Shown here piece by piece: positions 35,817-44,401 of a stretch of 64,000 bases of DNA. The DNA lies in the NCBI GenBank assembly GCA_019634715.1, contig JAHCAU010000002.1, forward strand, positions 434,001-498,000. Direction: 5' to 3'. The translations under genes and the position numbers were made by a program. The notes under the pieces are model-generated. The model did no database searches. It worked only from the letters and a program-made list of their open reading frames with translations, and had not been told where the DNA came from. Positions within the stretch are counted from its first letter, which is position 1; the number at the start of each line of letters is the position of its first letter. Source of the stretch: Lysobacter sp. (GTDB lineage: Bacteria; Pseudomonadota; Gammaproteobacteria; Xanthomonadales; Xanthomonadaceae).

Positions 35817-38255
35817 GTGAACGAAGATGCGAATGGCCCTCTCCCGCAAGCGGGGGAGGGCGCCGGGAGCCGTGTCGCGCGCTTCCGCCAGCGAATGCGG
35901 AGAAGTCTTCCCTGGCTGCGCTGGGGCGTCGCTGCGCTGCTGTCGACCCTGCTGCTGCTCGATCTGGTCTTTCCACCGCAACTGCCGAAGGCGCGCGACA
36001 CCAGCGTCCTGGTGGTCGCGCGCGATGGCACGCCGCTGCGCGCCTTCGCCGACGCGGACGGCGTCTGGCGCTATCCCGCGACGCCGGAGACGGTGTCGCC
36101 GCTGTATCTCGAAGCGCTGCTGAACTACGAGGATCGCTGGTTCTGGCGACACCCGGGCGTCAACCCGGTCGCGCTGCTGCGCGCGGCGGGGCAGATGGCG
36201 ACGAGCGGTCGCACGGTGTCCGGCGGTTCGACGCTGACGATGCAGGTCGCGCGCATCCTCGACCGCGAGCGTGCAGGCAGCACGCGCACGCCCTGGCGCA
36301 AGCTGGTGCAGATCCTGCGCGCGCTGCAGCTCGAAGCGCATCTGAGCAAGCGCGAGATCCTCATCCTCTATCTCGAACGCGCCCCGTTCGGCGGCACCAT
36401 CGAAGGCGTCGAGGCGGCGAGCTGGGCCTACCTCGGCAAGCCGGCCTCGCAGTTGTCGTGCGCCGAGGCCGCACTGCTCGCCGTCCTGCCGCAGTCGCCG
36501 AGCCGTCGTCGCCCGGACCGCCACCCGGAAGCGGCACGGGTCGCGCGCGACAAGGTGCTCGATCGCATGGCCGACCTCGGTGTGTGGACGCGCGAAGAGG
36601 TCGACGACGCGCGCATCGAGCCGGTGGTCGCGCGCCAGCTGCAGCCGCCGATGATCGCTTCGCTGCTGGCGCAGCGCCTGCGCAGCGCACACCCGAAGCA
36701 GGCACGCATCGCATCGACCATCGATGCGAACCTGCAGCGCACGCTGGAGGAGCGCGTCTCCGCGTATTTCTCGAACCTGCCCGAGCGCACGTCGGCGGCG
36801 CTGCTCGTCGTCGACAACGCGACGATGGAAGCCCGCGCCTATGTCGGCTCGGTGACCTTCGGCGACAAGGCGCGGCTCGGCCATGTCGACATGGTGCGCG
36901 CCTGGCGCTCGCCCGGCTCGACCCTCAAGCCGTTCCTGTACGGCATGGCGATCGACGACGGCATGATCCATTCCGAAAGCCTGCTGGTCGACGCGCCGCA
37001 GACCTTCGGCGACTACCGGCCCGGCAATTTCGGCGAAGCCTTCAACGGCCCGGTCGGTGCCGCGCAGGCGCTGCGCCTCTCGCTCAACGTCCCGGCGGTC
37101 GACCTGCTCGACCGCGTCGGTCCCGGCCGGTTCGCCGCGCGCATCGACCATGCCGGCATCCCGCTGCGTTTCCCGGCTGGCGCGAAGCCCAATCTCGCGC
37201 TGATCCTCGGCGGCACCGGCGCGCGGCTGGAAGATCTGGTCGGCGCCCATGCCGGTTTCAATCGCAACGGCATCGCCGGGCGCGTGCGCTACACGCCGGA
37301 CGATCCGAAGATCGACCGGCGCATGCTCTCGCCGGGCGCGGCATGGATCGTGCGGGAGATGCTGGAAACCAATCCGCGTCCGGGCGAACTCGAACAGTTC
37401 GATCGCGGTTCGCGCCCGCGCGTGGCCTGGAAGACAGGCACCAGTTACGGCTTCCGCGATGCCTGGGCCGTGGGCGGCACGCGCCGCTACACCGTCGGCG
37501 TATGGGTCGGTCGCCCCGACGGTACGCCCTTGCCCGGGCAGTACGGCGCACTCACGGCGCTGCCGCTGCTGTTCGAAATCGTGGATTCCTTGCCGCGTGG
37601 CGCGCGCGACGCCATGCCGCTGCCGCCGCCGGCCGATGTGGCGGAAGTGGAGGTCTGCTGGCCACTGGGCATCGCCGCAGCCGACCTGCCCGCGTCACTG
37701 TGCCAGCGCCGGATGAAGGCCTGGACGCTGGACGGCGCGGTGCCGCCCACCTTCGCCGAACGCGGTGCGCGCCTGTGGAGCGCGGGCCGAGAAACCCTGG
37801 ATGTCGATGTGCGCAGCGGCCAGCGCGTCAGCGCCGTCTGTTCGCTGGAACACCAGACGCGGCCTGCGGAAATCGCGCGTTGGCCGGCGCTGGCCACGCC
37901 CTGGCTGTCGAGCGAGACGCGTCGTGCATCGACGCTGCCACCGCTCGCCGCCGACTGCATGCCGGATGGTCGCGACGCGAGCGAGGAACTGCGCATCGAT
38001 GGCCTCAACGACGGCGCCACGCTGGTGCGCGCGCCCGGCAGCGAACATGCCGTGCGCCTGTCGCTGCGCGCGCTCGGCACCGAGCGCAGGGTGCAGTGGC
38101 TGCTGGACGGCAAGTGGATCGCCGAGACTGCGGGCAGCCGGCCGCTGGTGCACGATTTCGGCTATCCGGGTACCCGCACGCTGACCGCGCTGGCGGACAG
38201 CGGTGCGTGGACGACGCTCTCGTTTCGGGTCGTTGCGGACGATTCCGTCGAATGA
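35817..38255 (+). CDS. pbpC: Penicillin-binding protein 1C
   Basis: Bifunctional class A peptidoglycan synthase, 812 residues from GTG 35817. One membrane segment (WGVAALLSTLLLLDLVF), glycosyltransferase domain with NYEDRWFWRHPGVNP and GGSTLTMQ, transpeptidase with S368-T-L-K371, SLN and KTGTSYGFRD motifs, and a C-terminal BiPBP_C domain of about 90 residues. The first 20 codons read through a dispersed palindrome (35836-35861) and give an unfamiliar PLPQAGEGAGS stretch, so the ATG at 35895 (MRRSLPWLRW) may be the true start. It pairs with the upstream A2M gene. Confidence 0.94.
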   Translation: MNEDANGPLPQAGEGAGSRVARFRQRMRRSLPWLRWGVAALLSTLLLLDLVFPPQLPKARDTSVLVVARDGTPLRAFADADGVWRYPATPETVSPLYLEALLNYEDRWFWRHPGVNPVALLRAAGQMATSGRTVSGGSTLTMQVARILDRERAGSTRTPWRKLVQILRALQLEAHLSKREILILYLERAPFGGTIEGVEAASWAYLGKPASQLSCAEAALLAVLPQSPSRRRPDRHPEAARVARDKVLDRMADLGVWTREEVDDARIEPVVARQLQPPMIASLLAQRLRSAHPKQARIASTIDANLQRTLEERVSAYFSNLPERTSAALLVVDNATMEARAYVGSVTFGDKARLGHVDMVRAWRSPGSTLKPFLYGMAIDDGMIHSESLLVDAPQTFGDYRPGNFGEAFNGPVGAAQALRLSLNVPAVDLLDRVGPGRFAARIDHAGIPLRFPAGAKPNLALILGGTGARLEDLVGAHAGFNRNGIAGRVRYTPDDPKIDRRMLSPGAAWIVREMLETNPRPGELEQFDRGSRPRVAWKTGTSYGFRDAWAVGGTRRYTVGVWVGRPDGTPLPGQYGALTALPLLFEIVDSLPRGARDAMPLPPPADVAEVEVCWPLGIAAADLPASLCQRRMKAWTLDGAVPPTFAERGARLWSAGRETLDVDVRSGQRVSAVCSLEHQTRPAEIARWPALATPWLSSETRRASTLPPLAADCMPDGRDASEELRIDGLNDGATLVRAPGSEHAVRLSLRALGTERRVQWLLDGKWIAETAGSRPLVHDFGYPGTRTLTALADSGAWTTLSFRVVADDSVE
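35836..35861. repeat. Palindrome at the pbpC 5' end
   Basis: GCCCTC-TCCCGC-AA-GCGGGGG-AGGGC inverted repeat, related to the one at 17275-17300. It lies inside the annotated pbpC frame just downstream of the GTG, which makes that start doubtful. Confidence 0.6.
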
Positions 38256-38283
38256 GCGTGCGGAAATGATCCGACCGGATGGG

Positions 38284-38305
38284 GCCGGGTCGCACCTGAC
38301 CCGGC
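38284..38305 (+). terminator. Hairpin after pbpC
   Basis: GCCGGGTC/GACCCGGC stem of 8 bp with a 6-base loop, 29 bp after the pbpC stop. It lacks a T-run. Confidence 0.5.
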
Positions 38306-38407
38306 AGGCGTGACCGGTCGCACCCCGTCGACTATCATGCGGCCTCGGCCTCGGGCGATCCTGCGGGGCTGGACGTTTCCAGCCGGCCATCCCGAAGGTC
38401 CCGAGGC

Positions 38408-39919
38408 ATGCTTTTCAGTTCCTGGCAGTTCATCCTGGTGTTTCTGCCGATCTCGTTCTTCGGCTATTTCTGGCTCAATCGTCTGCGTCTGGTCACCGCC
38501 GGCAAGGCCTGGCTGGTTGCCGCGAGCCTGTTCTTCTACGCTTACTGGGACGTGGCCTATCTGCCGCTGATCCTCGGGTCCATCCTCTTCAACTACGCGG
38601 TCGGCACCGGACTCGCGCAGGGTCATCGTTCGCGGGATGGGGACAGCGATGACGGTCATCGCCGTCGGCGTCACCAGCTCAACCGCAAGGTGGTGCTGGG
38701 GACCGGCATCGCCGCCAATCTCATCCTGCTCGGCTATTACAAGTACACCGATTTCCTGATCGGCAACGTCAATGCCGTCCTCGATACCGCCTACCCGTTG
38801 CCGCACATCGTGCTGCCGCTGGCGATCAGCTTCTTCACCTTCACCCAGATCGTCTATCTCGTCGACAGCTATCGCGGCGAAACCGCCGAATACGATCTGT
38901 TGAACTACACGCTGTTCGTGACCTTCTTCCCGCACCTGATCGCGGGGCCGATCGTCCAGCACAGCCAGATCATGCCGCAGTTCGCTTCGCGCTGGACGCT
39001 GTCGGCGCGGCGCACGAACATCGCGAAAGGTCTGTTCGTCTTCTCGCTCGGATTGTTCAAGAAACTCGTCATCGCCGACAGTTTCGCCGTCTGGGCGGAC
39101 GCAGGGTTCGATGGCGGCAGGGCGCTGGATTTCTTCGAGGCCTGGGGCGCGACGCTGTCCTACACCTTCCAGCTGTATTTCGATTTCAGCGGCTACTGCG
39201 ACATGGCGATCGGCGCATCGCTGCTGTTCAACATCTGGTTGCCGATCAACTTCAATTCGCCCTACAAGGCGCTGGACATCCAGGATTTCTGGCGCCGCTG
39301 GCACATCACCCTCAGCAGTTTCCTGCGCGACTACCTCTACATCCCGCTCGGCGGCAACCGCAACGGCGAGATCCGGACCTACCTCAACATCTTCATTACC
39401 TTCCTGCTCGGCGGCCTCTGGCATGGCGCGACCTGGATGTTCGTGATCTGGGGTGCGCTGCACGGCATCGCGCTCGCGATCCACCGGCTGTGGAAGCGCT
39501 TCGGACGCCCCTTGCCGTCAGCGGCGGCCTGGCTGATCACCTTCTGCTTCGTCTGCGTGACCTGGGTGTTCTTCCGCGCCAGGACCATGGACGACGCCCT
39601 GCGCGTGCTGCGCGGCATGTTCGACGTGGGCTCCGCATTCGGTCGCGAGGCCGCTACGCTGCCCACCGCGGACCTGGCCTGGGGCGGAACGCTTTCGGAC
39701 CTCCTGCTGAAGGTCCTGCCGGCGAGCCTGGTCGGCCAGGCGCCGGTGTATCTCGCGATCCTGATCGCGTTCGTGATCATCTCGCGCAGGAACGTGCTGG
39801 AACTGGCGGAGGGCAGGATCGGGGTCGGCAGGATGGCCATCGCCGCCGTCCTCTTCGCGATCGCGATGTACTTCGCGCTGGCGGCGACCAGCACCGTCTT
39901 CCTGTACTTCAATTTCTGA
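38408..39919 (+). CDS. MBOAT family O-acetyltransferase (AlgI/PatA-like)
   Basis: Polytopic inner membrane acyltransferase of 503 residues and about 11 hydrophobic segments. It starts MLFSSWQFILVFLPI, typical of AlgI-like MBOATs. The conserved His is H339 in GGLWHGATWMFVIWGALHG; DFWRRWHITLSSFLRDYLYIPLGG-type sequence (positions about 39280-39355) is also diagnostic. Family role: passes acetyl groups across the membrane to a periplasmic partner that O-acetylates a polysaccharide or peptidoglycan. A charged insertion (RSRDGDSDDGHRRRRHQ) lies in one cytoplasmic loop. The partner gene starts 11 bp downstream. No alginate genes are nearby, so the glycan is unknown. Confidence 0.94.
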   Translation: MLFSSWQFILVFLPISFFGYFWLNRLRLVTAGKAWLVAASLFFYAYWDVAYLPLILGSILFNYAVGTGLAQGHRSRDGDSDDGHRRRRHQLNRKVVLGTGIAANLILLGYYKYTDFLIGNVNAVLDTAYPLPHIVLPLAISFFTFTQIVYLVDSYRGETAEYDLLNYTLFVTFFPHLIAGPIVQHSQIMPQFASRWTLSARRTNIAKGLFVFSLGLFKKLVIADSFAVWADAGFDGGRALDFFEAWGATLSYTFQLYFDFSGYCDMAIGASLLFNIWLPINFNSPYKALDIQDFWRRWHITLSSFLRDYLYIPLGGNRNGEIRTYLNIFITFLLGGLWHGATWMFVIWGALHGIALAIHRLWKRFGRPLPSAAAWLITFCFVCVTWVFFRARTMDDALRVLRGMFDVGSAFGREAATLPTADLAWGGTLSDLLLKVLPASLVGQAPVYLAILIAFVIISRRNVLELAEGRIGVGRMAIAAVLFAIAMYFALAATSTVFLYFNF

Positions 39920-39930
39920 GCGGGGTCGCC

Positions 39931-41544
39931 GTGAAACGACGCATCGCCGTCTTCTTCCTCGTGTCCGCCGCGATCCTCTCGATCATCCCGGCGATCAACC
40001 TCCTGTCCGCGCAGGATCGGAAGGCGATCCGCCGGACCGATCGCGGATTCCTGTTCAACGTGGACGGGTTGTCCGCGGTCGCGGCGCGCCTGCTGCTGCC
40101 GCTGGGCGTCAGCACCGACCCGGAACAGGTGGTCGTGGGTCGGGACGATTGGCTGTATCTCGGCGACAGGCACCAGCTGACGCTCAGTACCGATCGCCGG
40201 GCGCAGACGCCGGAAGACGTGGAAATTTCGCGTCGGATCGCGGAAGCGACGGCCGCATGGGACGCCCACCTCGCGGCACGGGGCGTTCGCCTGTTCCGGA
40301 TCATGGTCGCGCCCAACAAAGGATCGGTGTATCCCGAATACATGCCCGACTGGGCCAGGCCCGCTTCGCCGAACGGCACCGATGCGTTATTCGCGACGGC
40401 CGGTCTCACGCGCCATATCGACCTGCGTCCGGCGCTCATCGCGGAGCGCTCGAAGCAGCCGGTGCCCCTGTACTACAAGACCGACACGCACTGGAATTTC
40501 CTTGGTGCCGGGCTGGCTTTCCGTGCGTTCGCGCGTGACGTCGCGCCTGAGGTTCCGGAACTGCGCTGGCCGGCGGAAGACAGCTACGCGATCAGCCGGG
40601 TCGATCGGCGCATCGGCGGCGACCTCGCGAGATTCCTGCGGATTCCCGATCATTTCGATGACGAAGAGCCGATTCCCAACAGCTTCTCCCTGCCCGTGCA
40701 GACCACGCAGTACGACTACGCGAGCGGGCAGGTCGTGCACAAGGGCGGCAATCCGCCGGTGGATTCGCCGGTCAAGCCCCTGCTGGTCCGTTCCGAAGGG
40801 GCGCTGAACCAGAAGAAAGTGCTCTGGCTGCGCGACTCCTTCGGCCAGATGATGGCGCCGATGATGGCCGCCACCTTCAGCGACGTGATCCAGCTGCACT
40901 GGAGCGAAGCATTGGATGAGGACATGCGGCTTGCGCGACTGGTCGAGGAATGGAAGCCGGACTACGTCTTCGTCACCGTCGTCGAACGCGCATCCCGCGA
41001 TCCGAAATTCGCGCTGCCGCCACCGTCGGCTGCCGCGGCCGCGTCGCCGCGCGCAACGGCTGCCGCGCCGCCTGCGACGGCAGCGAGTCCGGTCGCAGCC
41101 CCTGCACCCGCTGCCACGACCGCTGTCGAGGGCATCGCGCTCGAGCGGCCGATCGTCGCCAGGGCATTCGCGACGCAGCACCTCGTGGCGGACGGCAGGG
41201 AAGGAGGGTACCGGGTGACCGGCGTGGACCCCTACATCGATTTCGGATTCGCCGCTCCGATCGATCCCGCACGCACGCCTTACCTGCGCTTGTCGATCGA
41301 ATGCGCCGACGGCAGCCGCACGGTGCCTGTGCAGATCTTCTGGCTGACCGAAGGCGTGGACTACTACAGCGAACAGAGCAGCGTGCGTCTCGTGTTCGAG
41401 ACCGGCAGCCGCGTGTTCGATCTGCGGACGATGTCCGGACTCCCGCGAGGCGCGGCCCTCCGCCGGTTGCGCTTCGACACCGATGCGGGCGGGGCCTGCA
41501 CCCAGCGGCGGATCCAGGCGCCGGAAGTCGGCGCGGGCCGTTGA
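39931..41544 (+). CDS. AlgX/AlgJ-like SGNH acetyltransferase with extra C-terminal domain
   Basis: 537 residues from GTG 39931. An N-terminal signal anchor (IAVFFLVSAAILSIIPAINLL) is followed by an AlgX/AlgJ-type SGNH domain with D185 and H187 (KTDTHWNF) and S303 (VLWLRDSFGQMM), a complete catalytic set. Residues about 362-400 are an Ala/Pro linker, and 400-537 form an additional domain (YIDFGFAAPIDPARTPYLRL, VPVQIFWLTEG) that looks like a beta-sandwich, possibly a glycan-binding module. The gene follows the MBOAT closely and should transfer acetyl to a secreted or cell-wall glycan. Confidence 0.88.
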   Translation: MKRRIAVFFLVSAAILSIIPAINLLSAQDRKAIRRTDRGFLFNVDGLSAVAARLLLPLGVSTDPEQVVVGRDDWLYLGDRHQLTLSTDRRAQTPEDVEISRRIAEATAAWDAHLAARGVRLFRIMVAPNKGSVYPEYMPDWARPASPNGTDALFATAGLTRHIDLRPALIAERSKQPVPLYYKTDTHWNFLGAGLAFRAFARDVAPEVPELRWPAEDSYAISRVDRRIGGDLARFLRIPDHFDDEEPIPNSFSLPVQTTQYDYASGQVVHKGGNPPVDSPVKPLLVRSEGALNQKKVLWLRDSFGQMMAPMMAATFSDVIQLHWSEALDEDMRLARLVEEWKPDYVFVTVVERASRDPKFALPPPSAAAAASPRATAAAPPATAASPVAAPAPAATTAVEGIALERPIVARAFATQHLVADGREGGYRVTGVDPYIDFGFAAPIDPARTPYLRLSIECADGSRTVPVQIFWLTEGVDYYSEQSSVRLVFETGSRVFDLRTMSGLPRGAALRRLRFDTDAGGACTQRRIQAPEVGAGR

Positions 41545-41550
41545 TGTCGT

Positions 41551-41590
41551 CGCTGCGCGTACCGGGAGCGGGTTCCGGGTACGCGCAGCG
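41551..41590. repeat. REP-like palindrome between convergent genes
   Basis: CGCTGCGCGTACC/GGTACGCGCAGCG, a perfect 13-bp stem with a 14-base loop, between the AlgX-like gene (+) and the peroxiredoxin gene (-). It shares its GTACGCGC/CCGGG core with 12154-12182. It may also act as a bidirectional terminator. Confidence 0.65.
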
Positions 41591-41607
41591 CGGTTTCATT
41601 CGCGATA

Positions 41608-42087
41608 TCAGTCGACCAGCGTCAGCATGTGCTCCGCCGACGAGACGCGGAACTCGCCCGGCGCTTCGACTTCGAGCTGTCTGACCACGCCGTTGTCGAC
41701 CAGCATCGCGAAGCGCTTGCTGCGAATGCCCATGCCGTACGCGCTGGCGTCCATCTCAAGGCCCAGTGCCTTGGCGAAGTCGCCATTGCCATCGGCGAGG
41801 ACTTCCATCTCGGCCGGTGCGTTCTGGCTGGCGGCCCAGGCCTTCATCACGAAGGGGTCGTTCACCGACATGCAGGCCACGCCGATGCCCTTGTCGCGGA
41901 ACGCGTCGAACAGGGCGACGTATCCCGGCAGGTGCTTCTCGGAACAGGTGGGCGTGAATGCGCCGGGCACGGAGAAGAGCACGATCTTCTTGCCTTCGAA
42001 GAAGGTGGGGGTGTCGATGGTCTCGATGCTTTCGTTGATGCGCTTGATGTTGACTTCGGGGATGCGGTCGCCGATCTGGATCGTCAT
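41608..42087 (-). CDS. Peroxiredoxin, Prx5 type
   Basis: Thiol peroxidase of 159 residues. The peroxidatic Cys is C48 in VPGAFTPTCSEKHLPGY; a second Cys, C72 (GVACMSVND), could be resolving. The AFDAFRDKG-type and GMGIRSKRFAML segments fit the Prx5/AhpE group, which reduces peroxides using glutaredoxin or thioredoxin. Cytoplasmic. It is divergent from hsp20 across about 175 bp. Confidence 0.95.
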   Translation of the reverse strand: MTIQIGDRIPEVNIKRINESIETIDTPTFFEGKKIVLFSVPGAFTPTCSEKHLPGYVALFDAFRDKGIGVACMSVNDPFVMKAWAASQNAPAEMEVLADGNGDFAKALGLEMDASAYGMGIRSKRFAMLVDNGVVRQLEVEAPGEFRVSSAEHMLTLVD

Positions 42088-42179
42088 GTCGCTGCTCCTG
42101 CGCTGGGGGAACCGGTAGGGTAGGCCGGCAGTGTATCGGCATTGCTGAACGTCCGGACGACGAACGGCGGCGTCGGACG

Positions 42180-42207
42180 CTTGAAATCGGGGCGGACGCG
42201 CCTATCT
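42180..42207 (+). promoter_or_regulatory. Heat-shock (sigma-32) promoter of hsp20
   Basis: CTTGAAA (42180-42186), then 13-14 bases, then CCTATCT (42201-42207), close to the sigma-32 consensus CTTGAAA-n-CCCCATnT. It lies 56 bp before the small heat-shock protein gene, where such a promoter is expected. Confidence 0.65.
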
Positions 42208-42262
42208 CCCGTGCAGGACGGCAGCCTGCCGCCCGGACCGACAACCGACACCGGAGACTTCC

Positions 42263-42730
42263 ATGAGCCTCATGCGCTACCAGCAGGCCTGGCCCGCCCA
42301 GGCGCGTATCCACGACGATCTGAAGCAGATCTTCGACCGTTTCCTCAGCACCGGCGACAACCCCGACGAGTCGTCCGTGGTCACCAGCCAGTGGGTGCCG
42401 CGCGTCGACATCAAGGAGGAAGCCGATCGCTTCCTGATCCTGGCCGATCTTCCCGGCGTGGACCCGCAGGACGTCGAAGTCCTGATGGACAAGGGCATCC
42501 TCAGCATCAAGGGCGAACGACGGAGCGACGTGGCGGAGCAGTCCGATCGTTTCTCGCGGATCGAACGCCGTTACGGCAGTTTCCATCGCCGCTTCGCGCT
42601 GCCCGATACCGCCGATGCCGACGGCATCACCGCATCGGGTCACAACGGTGTGCTGGAAATCGCGATACCGAAGCGTGCCGAGTCGACACCGCGGCGCATC
42701 CAGGTCGGCGGCCCGTCGCCGAAGTCCTGA
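42263..42730 (+). CDS. Hsp20/alpha-crystallin small heat-shock protein
   Basis: Holdase chaperone of 155 residues. The alpha-crystallin domain runs from about 45 to 145 (WVPRVDIKEEADRFLILADLPGV, GILSIKGERR, YGSFHRRFALP, NGVLEIAIPKR with the IxI-like end near the C-terminus). The N-terminus is short and Gln/Ala-rich. A sigma-32-type promoter precedes it and a J-domain protein gene follows, forming a small protein-quality cluster. Confidence 0.95.
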   Translation: MSLMRYQQAWPAQARIHDDLKQIFDRFLSTGDNPDESSVVTSQWVPRVDIKEEADRFLILADLPGVDPQDVEVLMDKGILSIKGERRSDVAEQSDRFSRIERRYGSFHRRFALPDTADADGITASGHNGVLEIAIPKRAESTPRRIQVGGPSPKS

Positions 42731-42798
42731 GGAAGTCCTGAGCTTCTCGCGCACGATTCCGGTCGTGTCGCATTCGTTGCATCGCTTACCGTTGCGAC

Positions 42799-42831
42799 GC
42801 GCATGACCCGCCATCACGGCGGGTCATGCGC
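42799..42831 (+). terminator. Hairpin after hsp20
   Basis: Perfect 14-bp stem GCGCATGACCCGCC/GGCGGGTCATGCGC with an ATCAC loop, 68 bp after the hsp20 stop. It has no T-run but is very stable and probably ends the hsp20 mRNA or protects its 3' end. Confidence 0.6.
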
Positions 42832-42866
42832 ATGCGGGCGCAGCGCATCCAAGACGCCGCGTCCGC

Positions 42867-42872
42867 TATAGT
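42867..42872 (+). promoter_or_regulatory. Candidate -10 box of the J-domain gene
   Basis: TATAGT 34 bp before the ATG of the DnaJ-like gene, after the hsp20 hairpin. A clear -35 is not seen. Confidence 0.4.
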
Positions 42873-42905
42873 TCACCGCATTCGACATCCACGGGTGTTC
42901 CCGTC

Positions 42906-43808
42906 ATGCGTTTCAAGGACTACTACGACATTCTCGGCGTCGAGCCCGGCGCGGGCGAGGCGGAGCTCAAGACCGCCTACCGCCGGCTCGCGCGCAAGTA
43001 CCACCCGGACGTGAGCAAGGAGCCGGGTGCCGAAGAGAAGTTCAAGGCCGTCAACGAAGCCTACGAAGCCCTGCGCGACCCGGAGAAGCGCAAGGCCTAC
43101 GACCAACTGCGCGCGCGCGGCTATCGCCCGGGCGATGAGGTGCAGCCGCCGCCGGGCGGCTTCGGTGGGCACGGCGGCGTCGATTTCGACGAGATCTTCG
43201 CCGGCGGCGGCAACGGCGGCTTCAGCGATTTCTTCCAGGAACTGTTCGGCCGGCGCGGTGCCGGGTTCGGATCCGGTGCAGGTGCCGGTGCGCGACCACG
43301 CGGCGATGGCGCCGTGCGCGCGAAGTTCGCGGTGCCGTTGGAGGCGGTGTATCGCGGCGAGCCGGTGCGGGTCTCGGTGGCCGGGCGTTCGCTGGACGTG
43401 CGCGTCCCCAAGGGCATCAAGCCGGGGCAGGCGATCCGGCTCGCGGGACAGGCGCCGAGTGGCGGCGACCTGCTGCTGGAAGTCGAATATGCCGCACATC
43501 CGCGCTTCGAGGTGGACGGTCGCAACATCATCCATGTGCTGCCGGTGGCGCCCTGGGAGGCGGCGCTCGGCGCCACGGTGAGCGTACCGACGTTGGGCGG
43601 CGCGGTCGAGCTGAAGATCCCCGCCGATTCGGAAGCTGGACGGCGTCTGCGCCTGCGTGGTCGCGGCCTGCCGGGCACCGGCGGCGCTGCCGACGGCGAT
43701 CAGATCGTCGAACTGGAAGTGCTGGCGCCACGTGCGAACACCGAGGCGGAACGCGATGCGTACCGCGCCATGCGCGAGGCCTTCGGCGACGACTGGCGCA
43801 GGGCCTGA
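42906..43808 (+). CDS. cbpA: CbpA-like DnaJ-class J-domain protein
   Basis: Co-chaperone of 300 residues that stimulates DnaK. The J domain is residues 1-70 ([18 protein letters not shown], with HPD in KYHPDVSK), followed by a Gly-rich linker (about 80-135) and two beta-barrel substrate-binding domains without the DnaJ zinc finger, which is the CbpA (class B) layout. The order hsp20-cbpA suggests a role in stress-time protein folding. Confidence 0.92.
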   Translation: MRFKDYYDILGVEPGAGEAELKTAYRRLARKYHPDVSKEPGAEEKFKAVNEAYEALRDPEKRKAYDQLRARGYRPGDEVQPPPGGFGGHGGVDFDEIFAGGGNGGFSDFFQELFGRRGAGFGSGAGAGARPRGDGAVRAKFAVPLEAVYRGEPVRVSVAGRSLDVRVPKGIKPGQAIRLAGQAPSGGDLLLEVEYAAHPRFEVDGRNIIHVLPVAPWEAALGATVSVPTLGGAVELKIPADSEAGRRLRLRGRGLPGTGGAADGDQIVELEVLAPRANTEAERDAYRAMREAFGDDWRRA

Positions 43809-43828
43809 GTTCCACATGCCCCACATGG

Positions 43829-43855
43829 AAAAAGCCGCCTTCAAGGCGGCTTTTT
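43829..43855. terminator. Bidirectional intrinsic terminator
   Basis: A5-GCCGCC-TTCAA-GGCGGC-T5: a symmetrical hairpin with A and T tracts at each side, between the convergent J-domain gene (+) and pilH (-). It is a textbook intrinsic terminator working in both directions. Confidence 0.9.
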
Positions 43856-43879
43856 CGTGCGTCGAAGCAGGGGGCGGAT

Positions 43880-44251
43880 TCAACCCTGGCCGGAGACGTA
43901 TTTGGTGATGGTGTCCGACAGTTCGGTTTCGCTGAAAGGCTTGGTCAGGTAGGCCTTGGCGCCCTGGCGCATGCCCCAGACGCGGTCGGTGTCCTGGTCC
44001 TTGGTGGTCACCAGCACGATCGGGATGTGCTTGGTGGTCGGCTCGCGCGAGATGGTGCGCGTGGCCTGGAAGCCGTTGAGGTTCGGCATGACCACGTCCA
44101 TCAGGATCAGATCCGGGATCTCGCGCTTGGCGACCTCGACGCCGGCCGCGCCATCCTCGGCCGTCAATGCTTCATGTCCGAGTTTTTCGACGATGCGGCG
44201 AATGCCCATCAGCTGCGACGGAGAGTCGTCGACGATCAGGATGCGTGCCAT
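43880..44251 (-). CDS. pilH: PilH-like type IV pilus response regulator
   Basis: Stand-alone CheY-type receiver of 123 residues (MARILIVDDSPSQLMGIRRI). The phosphorylation site is D52 in DLILMDVVMPNLNGFQATR; the conserved Thr/Lys and KPF lie in VTTKDQDTDRVWGMRQGAKAYLTKPF. The GFQATR and VTTKDQDTDRVWG stretches match PilH of the Pil-Chp twitching-motility system. It has no output domain. No other pil or chp gene is in the window; a general CheY-like regulator is the alternative. Confidence 0.9.
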   Translation of the reverse strand: MARILIVDDSPSQLMGIRRIVEKLGHEALTAEDGAAGVEVAKREIPDLILMDVVMPNLNGFQATRTISREPTTKHIPIVLVTTKDQDTDRVWGMRQGAKAYLTKPFSETELSDTITKYVSGQG

Positions 44252-44401
44252 GCGTTACCCCTTGTAAGACTGTGCCCAGTGTAGACGGCCCGGAGCCGGC
44301 CCGGAAGCGGTCCGGAGCGGTTTGTTGATGCAGTGCACAAGGCGCCGGAGGGTCGCCCCGGGACGGACGGGTTGACCCGGATCGCGCGTGGGAATCCGGC
44401 G

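Noticed and set aside
32913..37250. Long minus-strand frame across the A2M and pbpC genes (over 1400 codons)
   Set aside because: Same cause: shadow of real genes in a GC-rich genome; low-complexity composition and no motifs.
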